A stretch of 64,000 nt of DNA from Polytrichum commune (Eukaryota; Streptophyta; Polytrichopsida; Polytrichales; Polytrichaceae). Numbering within the stretch: position 1 is the stretch's first letter; each line of letters opens with the position of its first letter. Made by a program: the position numbers and the translations under genes. The notes beneath the pieces were generated by a model that saw only the letters and a program-made list of their open reading frames with translations, made no database searches and was not told where the DNA came from. Below, piece after piece: positions 11,949 through 24,500 of this stretch. Location of the stretch: positions 62,898,533-62,962,532 of the forward strand of contig OX485804.1 in assembly GCA_950295325.1 (NCBI GenBank), in the 5' to 3' direction.

Positions 11949-12575
11949 ATGAAGGTGGCGATGGCGGAGTTGCAACACAACATCCCGCAAAGCTTGCAGC
12001 GAAGCACATCAGCTACACATCCTCGACTAAATGGAAGACGTCGCGTGTTTTCACATAAACTGGCAACCTTGCAGAAGATGAAGGATCGATGTCCCCACCC
12101 AGCGTCATCGAGCTTCCTCCCAGGCTTCCATGTTCGAGTTGCGCGAGTCCGGGTGACTTGCACCTATCTTCTTAGCGGCTACGACAGGTTGGAGTCACCC
12201 GAACTATGCGACGCTCAATTGGCAGATCAGAGTCGCCACCAGATCGCCCAGAAGAAGATCGCCGCAAAACTGAAGCAGGCCGATCGACCGGCGCAACGTC
12301 GAAAGCTGTTCAACCGAGCTTCTCGTCGAAGTGGTCGGTTCCGGTGGCAAGGGCTTAAAGACTCAGTGAACTTGTCACCGATCATTTCTTGTTTCAAGTC
12401 GTGGTTGCAACAGCCATTTGTGCATTTGGCTCGCATGGCCTCCCTGTCTGCTGCGAAAGTTGATATGCACAGGGATTACTTGAGGAGCTCATGGAGGGAC
12501 GATGATCATGAGTACCGAGAGATTGGCTATCTCTCCGAAGGCACCGGCACCGTATCTCTCCTCACTTCATACTGA
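11949..12575 (+). CDS. Orphan basic protein, 208 residues
   Basis: ATG at 11949 opens a frame closed by TGA at 12573-12575; the frame is already open from 11895. The product is Arg/Lys/Ser-rich (QKKIAAKLKQADRPAQRRK, RRSGRFRWQ) with an acidic patch WRDDDHEYRE near the C-terminus. It has no signal peptide or membrane segment, and I recognise no domain. The local GC is clearly higher than the flanks, which is the main reason to believe in coding. A spliced gene using part of this frame, or chance, are real alternatives. Confidence 0.35.
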   Translation: MKVAMAELQHNIPQSLQRSTSATHPRLNGRRRVFSHKLATLQKMKDRCPHPASSSFLPGFHVRVARVRVTCTYLLSGYDRLESPELCDAQLADQSRHQIAQKKIAAKLKQADRPAQRRKLFNRASRRSGRFRWQGLKDSVNLSPIISCFKSWLQQPFVHLARMASLSAAKVDMHRDYLRSSWRDDDHEYREIGYLSEGTGTVSLLTSY

Positions 12576-13800
12576 CGATGAATCTTTCTTCGAATTCAGA
12601 AATGTTTGCACACTGTTCCACTTACAATAACACATGACGTGATGATTAAGATTTATATCAGTCATTGCATCAATTAGCTGAGACGGCCATTTTCGTGCTT
12701 GCACTGATCATGTAAACGTAGAGAACATTACATAGCCCTGGCCTGGCCTACAAGGATGATGATCTCTTGATAATCTGCCCCCTGATACTCGCAAATGCAA
12801 ATGTGAATAATAAAGATGTGGTGCAAATTAATGGAACTCATCAATGCTTCCATCCTGTCAAGATTATGCAACTGATCATTACTTATACGCTGGTGTGTTA
12901 CCATCTGGCCTTCCACCATGTTCTGTCATGTTGGAGGTTCTGATAATTCACAGTGCTCATGTCCTCACCAGGTTTGATTGATTGATTGAAGTATCAGATG
13001 AATGGGTGACCTTCAAATGTAGCTGCAGGGAAGATCTTGACGCCAGTCTGGCTCGTTTCCTGTTTCAAGCATTCCATTGTACCGAGTTTTTCCTCCAGGA
13101 TCAGGAATTGGAAGTTGCTACTGTGTCAACAGTCGGCAGTGTCACATTCTTACAACCGAAACCAGATACCTGTTGGGCATCTTCGATGTAATTTGAAACT
13201 ATCTGGATGAATCTCTGCTGTTCGTGATACCACATACAATATGGAATACCGTGTCAGACTGAGCCCTACTATATAATAACCGAGATTGAAGTAGCGAAAG
13301 AGTGCTGTGAAGTTTTTGGGCATAGTCGGTCAAGATCCTAGTGATTCTAAATCCAACCGGTTACATGTTGACATCTTCCGGGTTTGCTCTATTCATTTGA
13401 AGTAACTTCTATAGATTCCTCTAAAATGATCGGTGTTTCTCCTGAAGTCTCAAACTTCAACCTTCCCAAATTCAACCGGTTCATCTGTAACTAGCTGTCA
13501 ATTCTCCACGGACAATGTTACGAAACCGTAACTTGTAACACATTCAAATCAACACAATTCAAGCTGCCATAATTAACACATTCAAGCCGCCTGCCTGCAG
13601 CACATGGCAGAAAAGAAAATGTTTCGCGTGCTCTGACAGATCCGATGAATGTGTGACCATATATAGAGTAATGCAAATCGCTGCCATTACATGGCCAGAG
13701 CTACACCGATTATGGAATTGAGTGTCACGTCCGCTATTTGAGAAGGGCCTCAACTAGACGCCTCGAGGTCTGAGAGTGTCATGCCAATATGATACTATTT
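12576..13800. other. Intergenic, no gene seen
   Basis: Nothing recognisable beyond short frames without domains. Confidence 0.5.
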
Positions 13801-16300
13801 GCCAACACAAGTAACTTCTTGAAGTGGAAAAATATGTACTTTGTGAAATTAAAGTAGCACATTGGGATACATTGGACGATGGTCTTTCATTTTGTATGCA
13901 GGAGGAAAATGCTTTTGAGCATACGAATGGCAAGTGTCATGTGTTTACATTTCAGAATACAAGAATAAGGTATTCTTCAACTTACAAATGGTAAGTGTCA
14001 TTTGTGTACACTTTAGTCAACATGTAGATCATCATGTAACATAAGGATGCACCTCATAACATTATTAGGCAATTTTCATGCCAAGATATTAGTAAGCGCA
14101 CTTGAATGCCAAGTGTCATGTGTCATGAGGTGACACTTAAGGTGAAGTTGTTAATCATCGGTGTAACTTAAAATATGTCTCAAAAATAGGGTAATTGACA
14201 TTGTTACCCATGTGACACTAAACACCATAAATGGTGTACCACTATTACTATTGTACCAATCACTACCACAATTACATGAGGTGAATACACAATTACATGA
14301 GCAATTTGAATGGAGCTTAGTTTAGGTAAGCGCTTTTGAGTTGGTACATTAGATGCCTTTGTCCCCTCTTAAATATTGTGAAGCATTTGTTATTTTGTAA
14401 ATAGCAAAAAAGTGGGAAGTGGCCATGATGTAGCTTTGGATACTTTAGGCCTATATTCTAACCTCCCACGAACTGTCACCAAAGCCAAATGTGGCATTGG
14501 AATTCATGTAGCTATTTTGAATAATGACGTAGGTGTCCACATGTGGCAAGCATGTCAATATGATGTATTTTCATAGCGAAAATAAATTTTTATTATTGAA
14601 ATTACTTATTTTTCACATACAAATATTCAAAATATTCATGATATCTTTAACAAAAAAATAGATTGAGATAAGAATTAATTATAAAAAATTATCAGAATAT
14701 GTTTTATATTTACATCGTTGAAGCATTTTGATAGAACATAAATATAATTAACAAAAAGTTTAAAATGTTTTAAAATTTGAACTTACAAATCTTATCTCAT
14801 GACATGCATCATGATCATCCCATTAAATACTTCTAGTAATTCAATGTGACGGATCATGTTATCAAAGGTTCATGGATAGGATATATTACAAAATTAATAT
14901 TTCGATGATACCATATATATATAGGATATGGTAATCAACATGCTTAGGATAGGCTATAGAAATAAAATTACAAAAAAAACATTTTTGTAACTCATGAGAG
15001 TAGCAAAGATGGGTAATCACATTAAATACATAAATAGAAAATAATGCTTGATACTTCTAAAGTTTTATTCCACAAATGTCAATGTCAATATATTAGGATA
15101 AGATATAGTCAAGAAATGATTTGTAAAAAACCATGTTTGCTACTCATGAGAGTAGCAAAAATGATTAATTTTTTTGAGTGCATTTAAATGAAAGAAGTAT
15201 CATGATTATTTGCCAATGACAAATTCTAGGAACAAAATGTGATTGTCTAGGAGAGAAGAAATCAAATGCAATCCCCCCAAAATAAAATTCAAATGTCATA
15301 TTAGAAGGACAACGAGCATTGATGATTTTAAGAAACAAGAAGAAATGAGTGATTTCAAGAAAGAAGATGATCAATGTGATCTTAGTGATGAACTAACTAT
15401 CAGAATAATTGAAACAAGTTGATCTCACAAATTATGAGAAGTAATAAAAAAATTAAAATGAAGAGAAGCAAACAAAATATTATGGAACGTGAGGAGTGAA
15501 GAAATTTCAAAAAGATGATCATGCACACATGATGAACATAATAAGGGATTGCAAACGAAGAAGAAAACCAAGGTGATCTCAAAGAAATAAAAATTTCTCC
15601 AAAAAAAAATGAATGTCTAGACAATGTGAAATAAAACATACATTGAAGAAGATCTCATAAGGGAAAAAAACAATAAAAGAATGGAGCAAAGCTTGGGCAT
15701 GGCGATTACAAAGAGGAAGGGAAGCAAGGCAAAACCTTAATTAGTAGTTGTGTGGCATGTGAAGGGGCAATGATGATGTGGGTCCCACATGGCCTCAAGT
15801 TGGCAAAATGGCAAAGTCAACAACCTAGTGTGCTAGCTCATGTTTCCTTAGAAATTGCCAACATTCATGTATTATTATCGTGCACAATACATGAGGCCAT
15901 CTTATTGCTTATTGCTTAATTGCCTGTAATAAAATCGTCATTATCATTGATGAGATGAAAGCGAATAAAGAACACTCTAGCTATGAAAATACTTAAGTGC
16001 CACAAAACCCCAGCCCTTATGGGACAATATCGACCCCTCAGGGGGAGAGGGAATTATCGTATACAAGCGTACCTCTCATTCATTCAACATAAAAACCTTG
16101 AAATGACATGCAGTTTGGAGGTTACTTTTTAAAGTTGATTTGACACAAGAATTAGCTTTGAGAACCCCAAATTGAGTTTATTTGAGATCTTTGAGATGAA
16201 TTGGCAACAAACTTACAGGAGGTCAAGTTCTATGTTGGATGCATGAAAGACATGCTCGTATACAATATTTCCTTCTCTCCACTCATATAGGGTGTGGTAG
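13801..16300. other. AT-rich repeat-derived DNA
   Basis: It contains several short related blocks around AAGTGTCATGTG (13929, 13989, 14107) resembling repeat family B, and a degraded two-unit direct repeat. ACTCATGAGAGTAGCAAAGATG near 14991 recurs as ACTCATGAGAGTAGCAAAAATG near 15144. A purine-rich stretch lies at 15180-15740. No gene. Confidence 0.5.
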
Positions 16301-16304
16301 AGCA

Positions 16305-16490
16305 TCAATGAACGGGGAGAATTGACTGCTAGTTACAAATGAACCGGTTGAAGTTCAAGACTTCAGGAAAACCACAATACTGTTCATTGTAGAAGAATCT
16401 ATGCAGTATACCGCAATTCAATTAATATAAACCGAGAGATTACAACATGTATGTAACTGGTTGGAGTTGGAAACACTAGGATTTTGACTG
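16305..16490 (+). repeat. Dispersed repeat family D, copy 1
   Basis: Shares CTAGTTACAAATGAACC and GGAAACACTAGGATT, in the same order and at comparable distance, with 31371-31760. That second copy carries a MITE between the two blocks. Confidence 0.65.
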
Positions 16491-17163
16491 ATTATGCCCC
16501 AAAAATATCCTTGGACACTGAGGTAGAGGATGAAGTTCATCAGTGTAATATGTGCGTGTGACCACATCCACATTCTTTTTTTCTATCTTAATGAAGCCTA
16601 GCTCTGCGCCATGTAACTTATGCCCCCTTCTCACCTAACTTTACCAAATAACCAAAGTATTTCCTGAAAACTGGGTAAAGCTCCCTTGGTTATAGCGGAG
16701 GCATCCGGCTATCCCAATGCACCTACAAGAATTTGCTCCAAAGATTTTCAAGTAGGTTTTAGTTAAGTAGCTTTCACACATGTTCACTGTTTTATCTACC
16801 AAGCAACGAATGTTGGGTAGTTTTGGTCCCATCCCCAAATGCCTTACTACTCACTTATCTTACCATTGGTTTTTGTTGATGGAGCTCCTCGTGCCCTCAT
16901 AGCTAAGACTAAAAAGCAACCAATCACAAGGGCAGGAGACGACACTTTTAAAGGTCCTATATTCTTGCCTTATGTTTAGATACCAATTGATGGGAGGGTC
17001 AGTGCTTGAGACTTAAAACCTCCACTTTTAAGCCATGCCACATCATTTGCCAACTAGGCTTGGCACTAGATAATGGTGTGAAGGCCGGGTTGTTAGAACC
17101 AACTTTTAGTCTTAGTTAAAGTCAGGTGGGAAGGGGGCATTAGTCCTCCTACCTTCTCTGAGG

Positions 17164-17680
17164 TGTAACTGAGGGCCACTTCACACACGAGCCAAGAGCT
17201 GTAACCATGAAATTGTGAGAGCCCAAAGGAAAGGGTCCAAAGGCCGTCCCAACACACCTCCACAATCATGTAGTGTGGTTAGGGACCCTCAAGTGTAGTG
17301 TGAAGTCATATGTGACTGGGCCCTCAACCAAATGCTATTTTAATGAATTCCTATTCATGTGGGTCCTCACACATGATAAATTAGAATAGGTCAACAATCA
17401 TAAGCGTCCGGAGTGCCATGGTCTCCCGGTTTTTGTGTTAGGCCTACCTCCAAAAGGTGGTTTTTGAAAAACAATCAAAGTGACCATGAAACATGATCCA
17501 TTCTATGCCATGTAGGAACCCATGTAAACTTTGCATGCATCTTGCATTCATATACTCCGTTGGTCCCTCAAGCGTAGTGTGAAGTAGCGAACTTGGACCG
17601 GCTCCGCCTTTTCCACCAATGAGAGTGCTTGAAGTGTAATGGTCACGGGCTCTCAGTCTCGTGTGTGAAGTGGACGTTAC
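17164..17680. repeat. Inverted-repeat element, about 517 bp
   Basis: The left arm (17164-17207, with CCACTTCACACACGAG) is inverted at 17637-17680 (CTCGTGTGTGAAGTGG). The arms are roughly 43 bp and about 80 percent alike by eye. A CCCTCAAGTGTAGTGTGAAG block also occurs twice inside (about 17288 and 17567). No target duplication is clear; probably an old non-autonomous DNA element. Confidence 0.5.
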
Positions 17681-19779
17681 TTACTTTCTAAGCTGGGCTG
17701 TGTATGAGATTCAAATTTCAAACCTAACTTGTCTTCATCTTCTGTCGAAGGTTCCTATTTTCCAAACTTCATTTACTAGCTTTAGTAGTGCCCTTCTACC
17801 ATTATGCCAAAAAAATTTATGGTCACCACACTAGACTGTGCTATTATTAGTGTGGTTCATAGTAATCTCATAGTTCACATTAGTGTGGGTCACATTAATT
17901 GATGATGTAGAGAATTGATGAGGATGGATATTTTGCTCTATACTATTTTTGTGCTTGAACTATGTTACCGTGAAACTTTATCTTTTTGGTTGGAAGTCCA
18001 TCAAGACTATAAGGCAAAATAGACTAGAAGATTAGAGTGGCCCACATTCCTTTTCACTCCATAGTCATAGGGAAATTAAATATATTTAATTTTGACCCCT
18101 ACAGGTTCTTGCTTGAATTGAAAATGGCTTGAACTAAATTAAACATGAGAAGCTAGTGTTGGTTTTGGATATACCTATAATCAATATTTTGAAACTATAT
18201 ATAGATTATTCATAAGGTGTTTAGAGATTACATGCTGAGATGTGCTGGAATCCTCTTTCAATTACCAACAAGACCCCCCCCCCCCAAAAAAAGGAAATCA
18301 ACTCATAATATTTTTGTTCGAATGTTTCAAATGCCATTGATAGGTATAGTTGACATAGCAAAAATAAGATAAACAAGGGCATTATCATCATGACAAAAAA
18401 TATTGTATTTCCTAAGCACATGGCTTGACAAATGAAAAGTTGCGACTGCATAAGTTGCAAAGGAGAAGTCCTCTTAAAGAAGAATGCTTTGAGGTATATG
18501 TGAATATAATTATCATCCATTTCACAAGCACGTTCACAAGCATCAAAGTGACTAACTGAGGACTAACCTAATAGCAGGCCACCAGTGAACGGTTCCTACC
18601 CACACTGGTTACATCTAGTGGCTCTCACTAGCTAAACTGCCTCTAAAAGTGACCCTTGCTAGTAGGAGTTGTTCGTTGCTTGCCCACACTTGGAAGTGTT
18701 TGCATGCTATAACTTATTTGCGTGTCATTTTTCCAACTCACTATGAGCAACTATCCACATGTTGAGTTTACTTCAACCATGGAGTCGTGTTTCCGCCCCA
18801 TGGTTAAATGAACCAACAATTCCATTTATAGGCTTTTTAATTATTTTTTTGGTTATCAATCTAAGATTTATGGGCCTTATGTCTAGTGAGTAATTCTCCA
18901 ACCCAAGCAACATAAGTTGAAGATCTTTCAAACTCTATTGGGAGTAGGGTGACTATTTTAATTCATGGAAGTTGTCAGTCAAAGTTGTTGAGATAGATGG
19001 AGGGGAAGACTCAAGGTCTTGAACCTACGTTATTTCCACCCGAACTAGAGTGGCCTATGCTAATTATTTACACACTAAAAGGACTATATTTAGTTTACCT
19101 TAAACCCCCAAAACCCCATTGATGCCCAATATTGAAACAATACCATATCCACCGTCCTACCTAGGTGGCTCTGATGGAAATTATATTATTTCATAACATA
19201 CCAAAATTCACCAAATCTTGATTTTAGAAAACACATGTTCGGTACACCTACAACCTCCAAAGCTCAAGTTTAGTGGAATCCATGTAAATTCATCTATTGC
19301 GGATGAAAAGGGCTTTAATAACCCCTAAAAACAAGCACCCATAAGTTGAGGGCTACTTTCACTCTGTATAAACCTTTAATTGAGCCTAGACCACTTCAAT
19401 GTCTTTGATGTAGTTTTTGGAGTCAAATGAGTTGAGAGAGAAATCGAGAAGAAAGAAAGAAAAGAAACGAAAAAAGAACGTCATAGTCTTTTACCCTGAC
19501 ATGCGATGTCCGTTCACTGCCTCCCTCTCATGTCCATGTGAGTCGTGGGAGTGGGGGCGGCTTAGTGCCTATTTTCATAGGTGGACCGTGTGGTTAGTGT
19601 TAGGGCTCTGTGTTCTATTTTAGTTTTGGGTTTTAGTGTTAGTACGTGTGTTTAGTCAAGTGGGACTAGGGCTTGTTTCCAATTTCCTTTTGTTTAGGAT
19701 TAATTATGTTAGGTACCTTTTAACAATTTGGGAGAAATTTGAGACAAGAAAATGACCACCTTCCCAATGAATAAGTTCA
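17681..19779. other. Intergenic, no gene seen
   Basis: Includes a run of 12 C followed by 7 A at 18274-18292. No domain-bearing frame or RNA gene recognised. Confidence 0.5.
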
Positions 19780-20060
19780 CCTAAGGTTTGTGGGCCTAAT
19801 TCATGTACTCATCTTAAACGGACACCTATATTTGAATGATATGTGGGTTATGTGTGGGTCTAAGAATAAACATCATTGAAATGACACGTGTTTAAAAAGA
19901 TAGTAATGTATTACATGCTCAAAGTTTGTTGACCATTGTAAGTTCAAAGGTTAACATAATTGGGAGGACCTATATGGTCATATAGCGAGGAAAAGAATCG
20001 TTGTGATAATGAACAAAATATTCATATGAGATCCAACTATATGAGGCATATGGTTACTTG
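19780..20060 (-). repeat. Dispersed repeat family A, copy 4 (inverted)
   Basis: Parallel to the minus-oriented copy at 27040-27440. Shared text includes CGGACACCTATATTTG, TTTAAAAAGA and ACCTATATGGTCAT at matching spacing. Degraded. Confidence 0.6.
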
Positions 20061-20479
20061 CATGATTTGGAGTTCCTTATCATCTTGCATTGATTTTGTC
20101 TTTCATATTCTACAAGAAGTGGGTGCAGAGCTACAAGTGCATGTTGAAGACCTGCTTAGCTTAAACACCGCAACTAAAGCTCTAACCAACCTCAAAAACC
20201 ACCCAAATATTGATGGTCTAGAGAACCAACGAGAGGAGAGTGGATTTAGATGTGTTGCAAGAGTGGCGAGTCATCCAATAACTACTCGAGCTGATTTTTA
20301 GTCATAACTAATCAACTCAAGGACCAAATTTAGGATCATGAATGATATCATTCCCATAAAAAAGAAACATTATGAAGAGACATGATAACTCTCTTGCTCT
20401 TGGATGTGCGATCAATTGTATAAACAACAAGAGCATAGTGGATGACAAGCCGTGGAAGTAGCACACCATCCACGTACTC

Positions 20480-21050
20480 GAACTACACTAACTATTGCAT
20501 TTAGTGTCATGTGGTACTTCATGTGGTACTTCATGTGATTGCGGTAACTTTTTTGATGACACTTTCTATGAACAAGTTTACAAATACTGTCATCCCAACC
20601 TACTTTCGATTCATCCAAATGCCAATTATTGAAACAAAGTTTGGTGTAATTTGCATCCTAACAATATATGTGATGAAATATTGTCATGGATGATTGGAAC
20701 TTGGATGAAAAACCACTTAGTAAGTGACAATAATTGCAACACTGTATATCTATAGTGCCCAAAATTTGTCACAAAGAATGACAAATGTTGGTAAGTGTAC
20801 ATTTAGTGTTGGTGACACTGCATGTGCATTTTACAATAACTTTTGAACAAGACATAACATTATTCAGATCCATAACAATGTTTTGTGAGACTAACAATAT
20901 TTCATATAATATTCCTCACATTCATACTAAATGTGAAGAATATTCCATGGAATACTATTAGTCTCATAGAACATTGTTATGGATCTGAATAATGTCATGT
21001 AGAATTGGTGACACGGAATAAAAAATTTAATGTAGTTTCTAGATATAACC
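20480..21050 (+). repeat. Dispersed repeat family B, copy 2, with a nested hairpin
   Basis: Aligns with the reverse complement of 29690-30075: TGACACTTTCT, ATATTGTCATGGATGATTG, AGTAAGTGA and TTTAGTGTTGGTGACACT. The alignment is interrupted by a 139-bp foldback at 20857-20995 that is absent from the other copy. Confidence 0.65.
20857..20995. mobile_element. Palindromic foldback MITE inserted in repeat B
   Basis: Two arms of about 70 bp, inverted, starting ACATTATTCAGATCCATAAC and ending in its inverse, with roughly ten mismatches and almost no loop. CAT lies close to the left end (20853-20855, one base away) and directly after the right end (20996-20998). The related repeat at 29690-30075 has an uninterrupted empty site, which shows this is an insertion. 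The transcript would fold into a long near-perfect hairpin. Confidence 0.75.
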
Positions 21051-21289
21051 AATCAACTCGTGGACAAAATCTTGGAATTATGGATGACATCTCACCCACA
21101 TGGATGAAACATTGGGACGAGTGATGAGCGATCGGAGGTGGCATGAGCACATGGGGATCAGAAACTCATCCGCCACTCTTCATCCATCCCCCATGGGACG
21201 GGCTCTTCTTTCTTAAAATGGGAGTGAAAACTTGCCCCCCCCCGCCACCATCGACGTCACTCAAAAGTGGCACTTTTGGGCTTCCGGAG

Positions 21290-21511
21290 TGCGAAGTGCC
21301 CTTGTTGTTCTTCTTCGTCTTCTTCTTCCTGATCTTCTTCTTCTTCTTTCATCATTTCGGAATCTCTGACGCTGCTGCGGGCGTTCATTGAACGTTTATG
21401 TATGTGAGGGTTGTATGAGTCGGGTGTAAAGAAAGAAAGCAAGGGTATAGAGTAAGGAAGTAAGTGGGCCTTGATTGCTTGTTGATTGTTCCAGTGAGCC
21501 GTTTAGTTGCC
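21290..21511 (+). promoter_or_regulatory. CT/TTC-rich leader of the renalase-like gene
   Basis: A TTC-rich microsatellite at about 21304-21350 lies some 160-210 bp upstream of the ATG at 21512. Pyrimidine-rich tracts of this kind are common near plant transcription starts. No defined TATA box was picked out. Confidence 0.35.
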
Positions 21512-24500
21512 ATGCTGCATCGCTCCCTCCACCTCTCCTGCTCGCCGCTGCTCCTGCAACGATCCTGCTCGAACAGCTTCCGCAAGCTACGCTTCCCTCC
21601 CTTATGTCAACCTTTATCGCAACCTGAACTACCAACAGCAGGAGGAGGAAGAAGAAGAAGAACAACAGCACAGGGCTTTGCAACAATAGCATTAGCTATG
21701 GATGACTCCACCAAAGGCAGAGTGGCTGTCATCGGAGCTGGAGGTGCCTACATACATACCATTCTTTGTCAATTTAAACCTTCACCCAATTTAAACATCG
21801 AAGCGGATCCCTCTTTAGTCGAACAGATTAATTCGCACTCAGGGATTCATAAAGCTAGGCTAGGCTAGGCTAGGCTGGCAACTTAGTTTTCGAAAATTCC
21901 CCGTCCCAATGTGAAGACAGAGAGTGTGGAGTACCCATTTACCCTTCTTGCCTGTTTCGTATGGTCACGTTGTTGTATGGCATTTTCAATCTCAATGGGA
22001 TGTCATCGGTCAATGTTAGCATAAGTTATGCAATTCGGAGCTGGCAACTGGTGTTTGGATTGTGAAGCGCAAATTGGGAATTGCTGGATTACCCTAATTC
22101 ACGACAAACTTCATAGGGGTTGTTGGATACAAGAAAATAAGAAGATGGAAATTGAAGAATGTCACACCTTCAAGTACAGCAGGGGAGTCATTCTGTCTTC
22201 AAATTGGGCGATAATAAACACCATGTTTCTGGATTGGGAGTTCTTATGTGCGTGTGGATTGAGGAATGGAGTGTCAACTCTAACTGGACCCAGATTTGGG
22301 TTGCATAATGTGAAGGAGTTTTTTCAGAATGAGAGCACTATTTTGAAATGGCATGATAGCTTCAATCTGATGACGGCCTTCAAAGGAATTTGAGCTAACT
22401 TGCTCTGGAAGATACAAAATCTCAAGTCTTGTTGGAGTCCTGTGTTATTTGTCTCTCTGAAGGTAAGGTCTGTTGTTTTTGGTTTACAGTGGCAGGTGCA
22501 GTTTGCGCATCAACTTTGGCCTTGAAAGGTTTGGCTGTCAATATTTTCGAAACAGGGCGGGGCCCAGGCGGCCGCATGTCCCAACGAAGGTATTTTGCGT
22601 AATTATGGCTCTTGCGTAGTTGAATTACCCACAGAAAGGAGTTCCTTTGAGTCATTCTTGCTCTTGTTGCACTTTCCTTGACGCCGAATTGCAGACTGGT
22701 CATAATTGAATGCATTTGAGTATTATATCACATGTTTACAAATTCCAGCATTTGATAAGTCATTTGACGAGAATGTATATCTCTGATAAAGAGACTGCAT
22801 ATTTGACAGGTATACTATTTTTTGGGGGACAGGGAAACAATTGAGGATGGATCAGAGCTTATGTTCGACCATGGAGCTCAATACTTCACAATCAAATCTC
22901 CGGAAGTGCAACAACTTGTCGACCATTGGGAGGCATCAGGACTTGTGTCTGAATGGAAGGGTAAATTCGGCACTGTGAACGTTGCAACTGGAACTCTTGT
23001 AGAAGATAAGGTCAGTTTTGTCTTTGCATTTTTAAAGTTGGTGTGTGTTATCTCTGGCTACCTGCATCACAAGAAGGAAGTTAGGTATATATGTTTGTTT
23101 CCTTGCCTTGTAGCTGACAGCAGGATAGAGGTGATATAGGTTGATGTGTTTTTATGCCAAGACATAGTAATAAAAACACGATGCCAAACAAGGATTCCAT
23201 ACTCTCTAAGATTACACCAACAAGGATTCCATGGCTGGTTTGCTCAAAATATTTGGGAATGTGTGGTGAACAGGCATCTAAAAAGAGATATGTAGGTGTT
23301 CCAGGCATGAACTCTATTTGCAAGGCCCTTGCATCCTCGCCTGGTATTACTTCTTTTATTTGCCACCTGGTCGCAGCAGTGAACAATTGCAATGTATGTA
23401 TTCAGATGATGAAGGGGCACTGATAAATGAAAATTGAATTCTGGTAGCCTTTTTGCCTCCTTGCCTGCATTTTGACACTGTTGTCAACGGCTACAATTGG
23501 CATTGCAGTTGTTTGTTGCTAACTCACTGTGTAATTCTTTGCGCAATATTTTCCCCTCAAACCCTGACATAATCTCTCATACAAGTGACACCATAGACTT
23601 TACTTAGTGATTATACCCAGAGCAAGACATGTGTTTGAAGGTCTGATCAGTTTTATGTGTTTACATTCAGGTACCTTTTTGTTGTGTCAAATGCGTTTCA
23701 TGTTATCTTGATCGTTTTACGTGTGAAATTATGAGGTCGACCCAATCATTGTGGGGACACCATGTCCACCGGTCATCTTACAAAGTTGTGGGTACCGAGG
23801 GGCTCGGTGAGTTCAAGGTAGACGGGTCTTAAATGGTTAGTTTTTTCGACTAGCCCCCTTCTCCTAGGATATGAAACAAGCAATTAGTACAAGATGTTAG
23901 CAAATCCAAATCGAGGCTGTAGCCACTTTCCTCCTAATCTTTGGAGCTCATATGAATATCTTATTTCTCATGAAAGTGAAGATTCAATGTGCACATCAAA
24001 TAGTCACATAGGTCCCCCCAATTATGCTGGCTATTGAGCCTAGAATGGATATTATATGTTGAGCACACAGTCCAATCTCTTTTAAACACATGGCTTTCTG
24101 GTATCTGTTCTTGGAGCCACAACCAAACTACATACCACTCCAATATATGTGTCCTGATACAAAAACAATGAGAGATCAAGTTGCCCCTGTTACTGGCTTT
24201 AGAAATGAGTCCACCTCTTAATTGAGACTCTATAATTCATGCTAAGTGCTGGCAAACATAGGCGGCATCCATTCTTTCTTCCTTTCTGTCATTCTTGTTT
24301 GCCAATTTTTAACCCTGTATTCACTACATTAATGTTGAACTCCTCATCTGAATTGCAGGAGTATCTGCAAAGTATGGTGTCCAGGTTGTGGGCCTTGAAT
24401 GGACAGAATCGGACGGTTCAGGCAAATGGCAATTGAAGGACAAGAATGGAGAGAGCTTGGGAATATTCAATGCTGTGGTTGTGGCTGACAAAGGCCTCGC

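Noticed and set aside
18274-18292. C12A7 run considered as a transposon junction
   Set aside because: Homopolymer expansion without flanking structure.
21257-21692. Minus-strand frames rich in Glu/Leu near the renalase-like start
   Set aside because: They are antisense readings of the TTC microsatellite and of exon 1.
23790-23825. GGGTACCGAGGGGCTCGGTGAG considered as part of a tRNA
   Set aside because: It does not extend into a cloverleaf; no T-arm or acceptor pairing.
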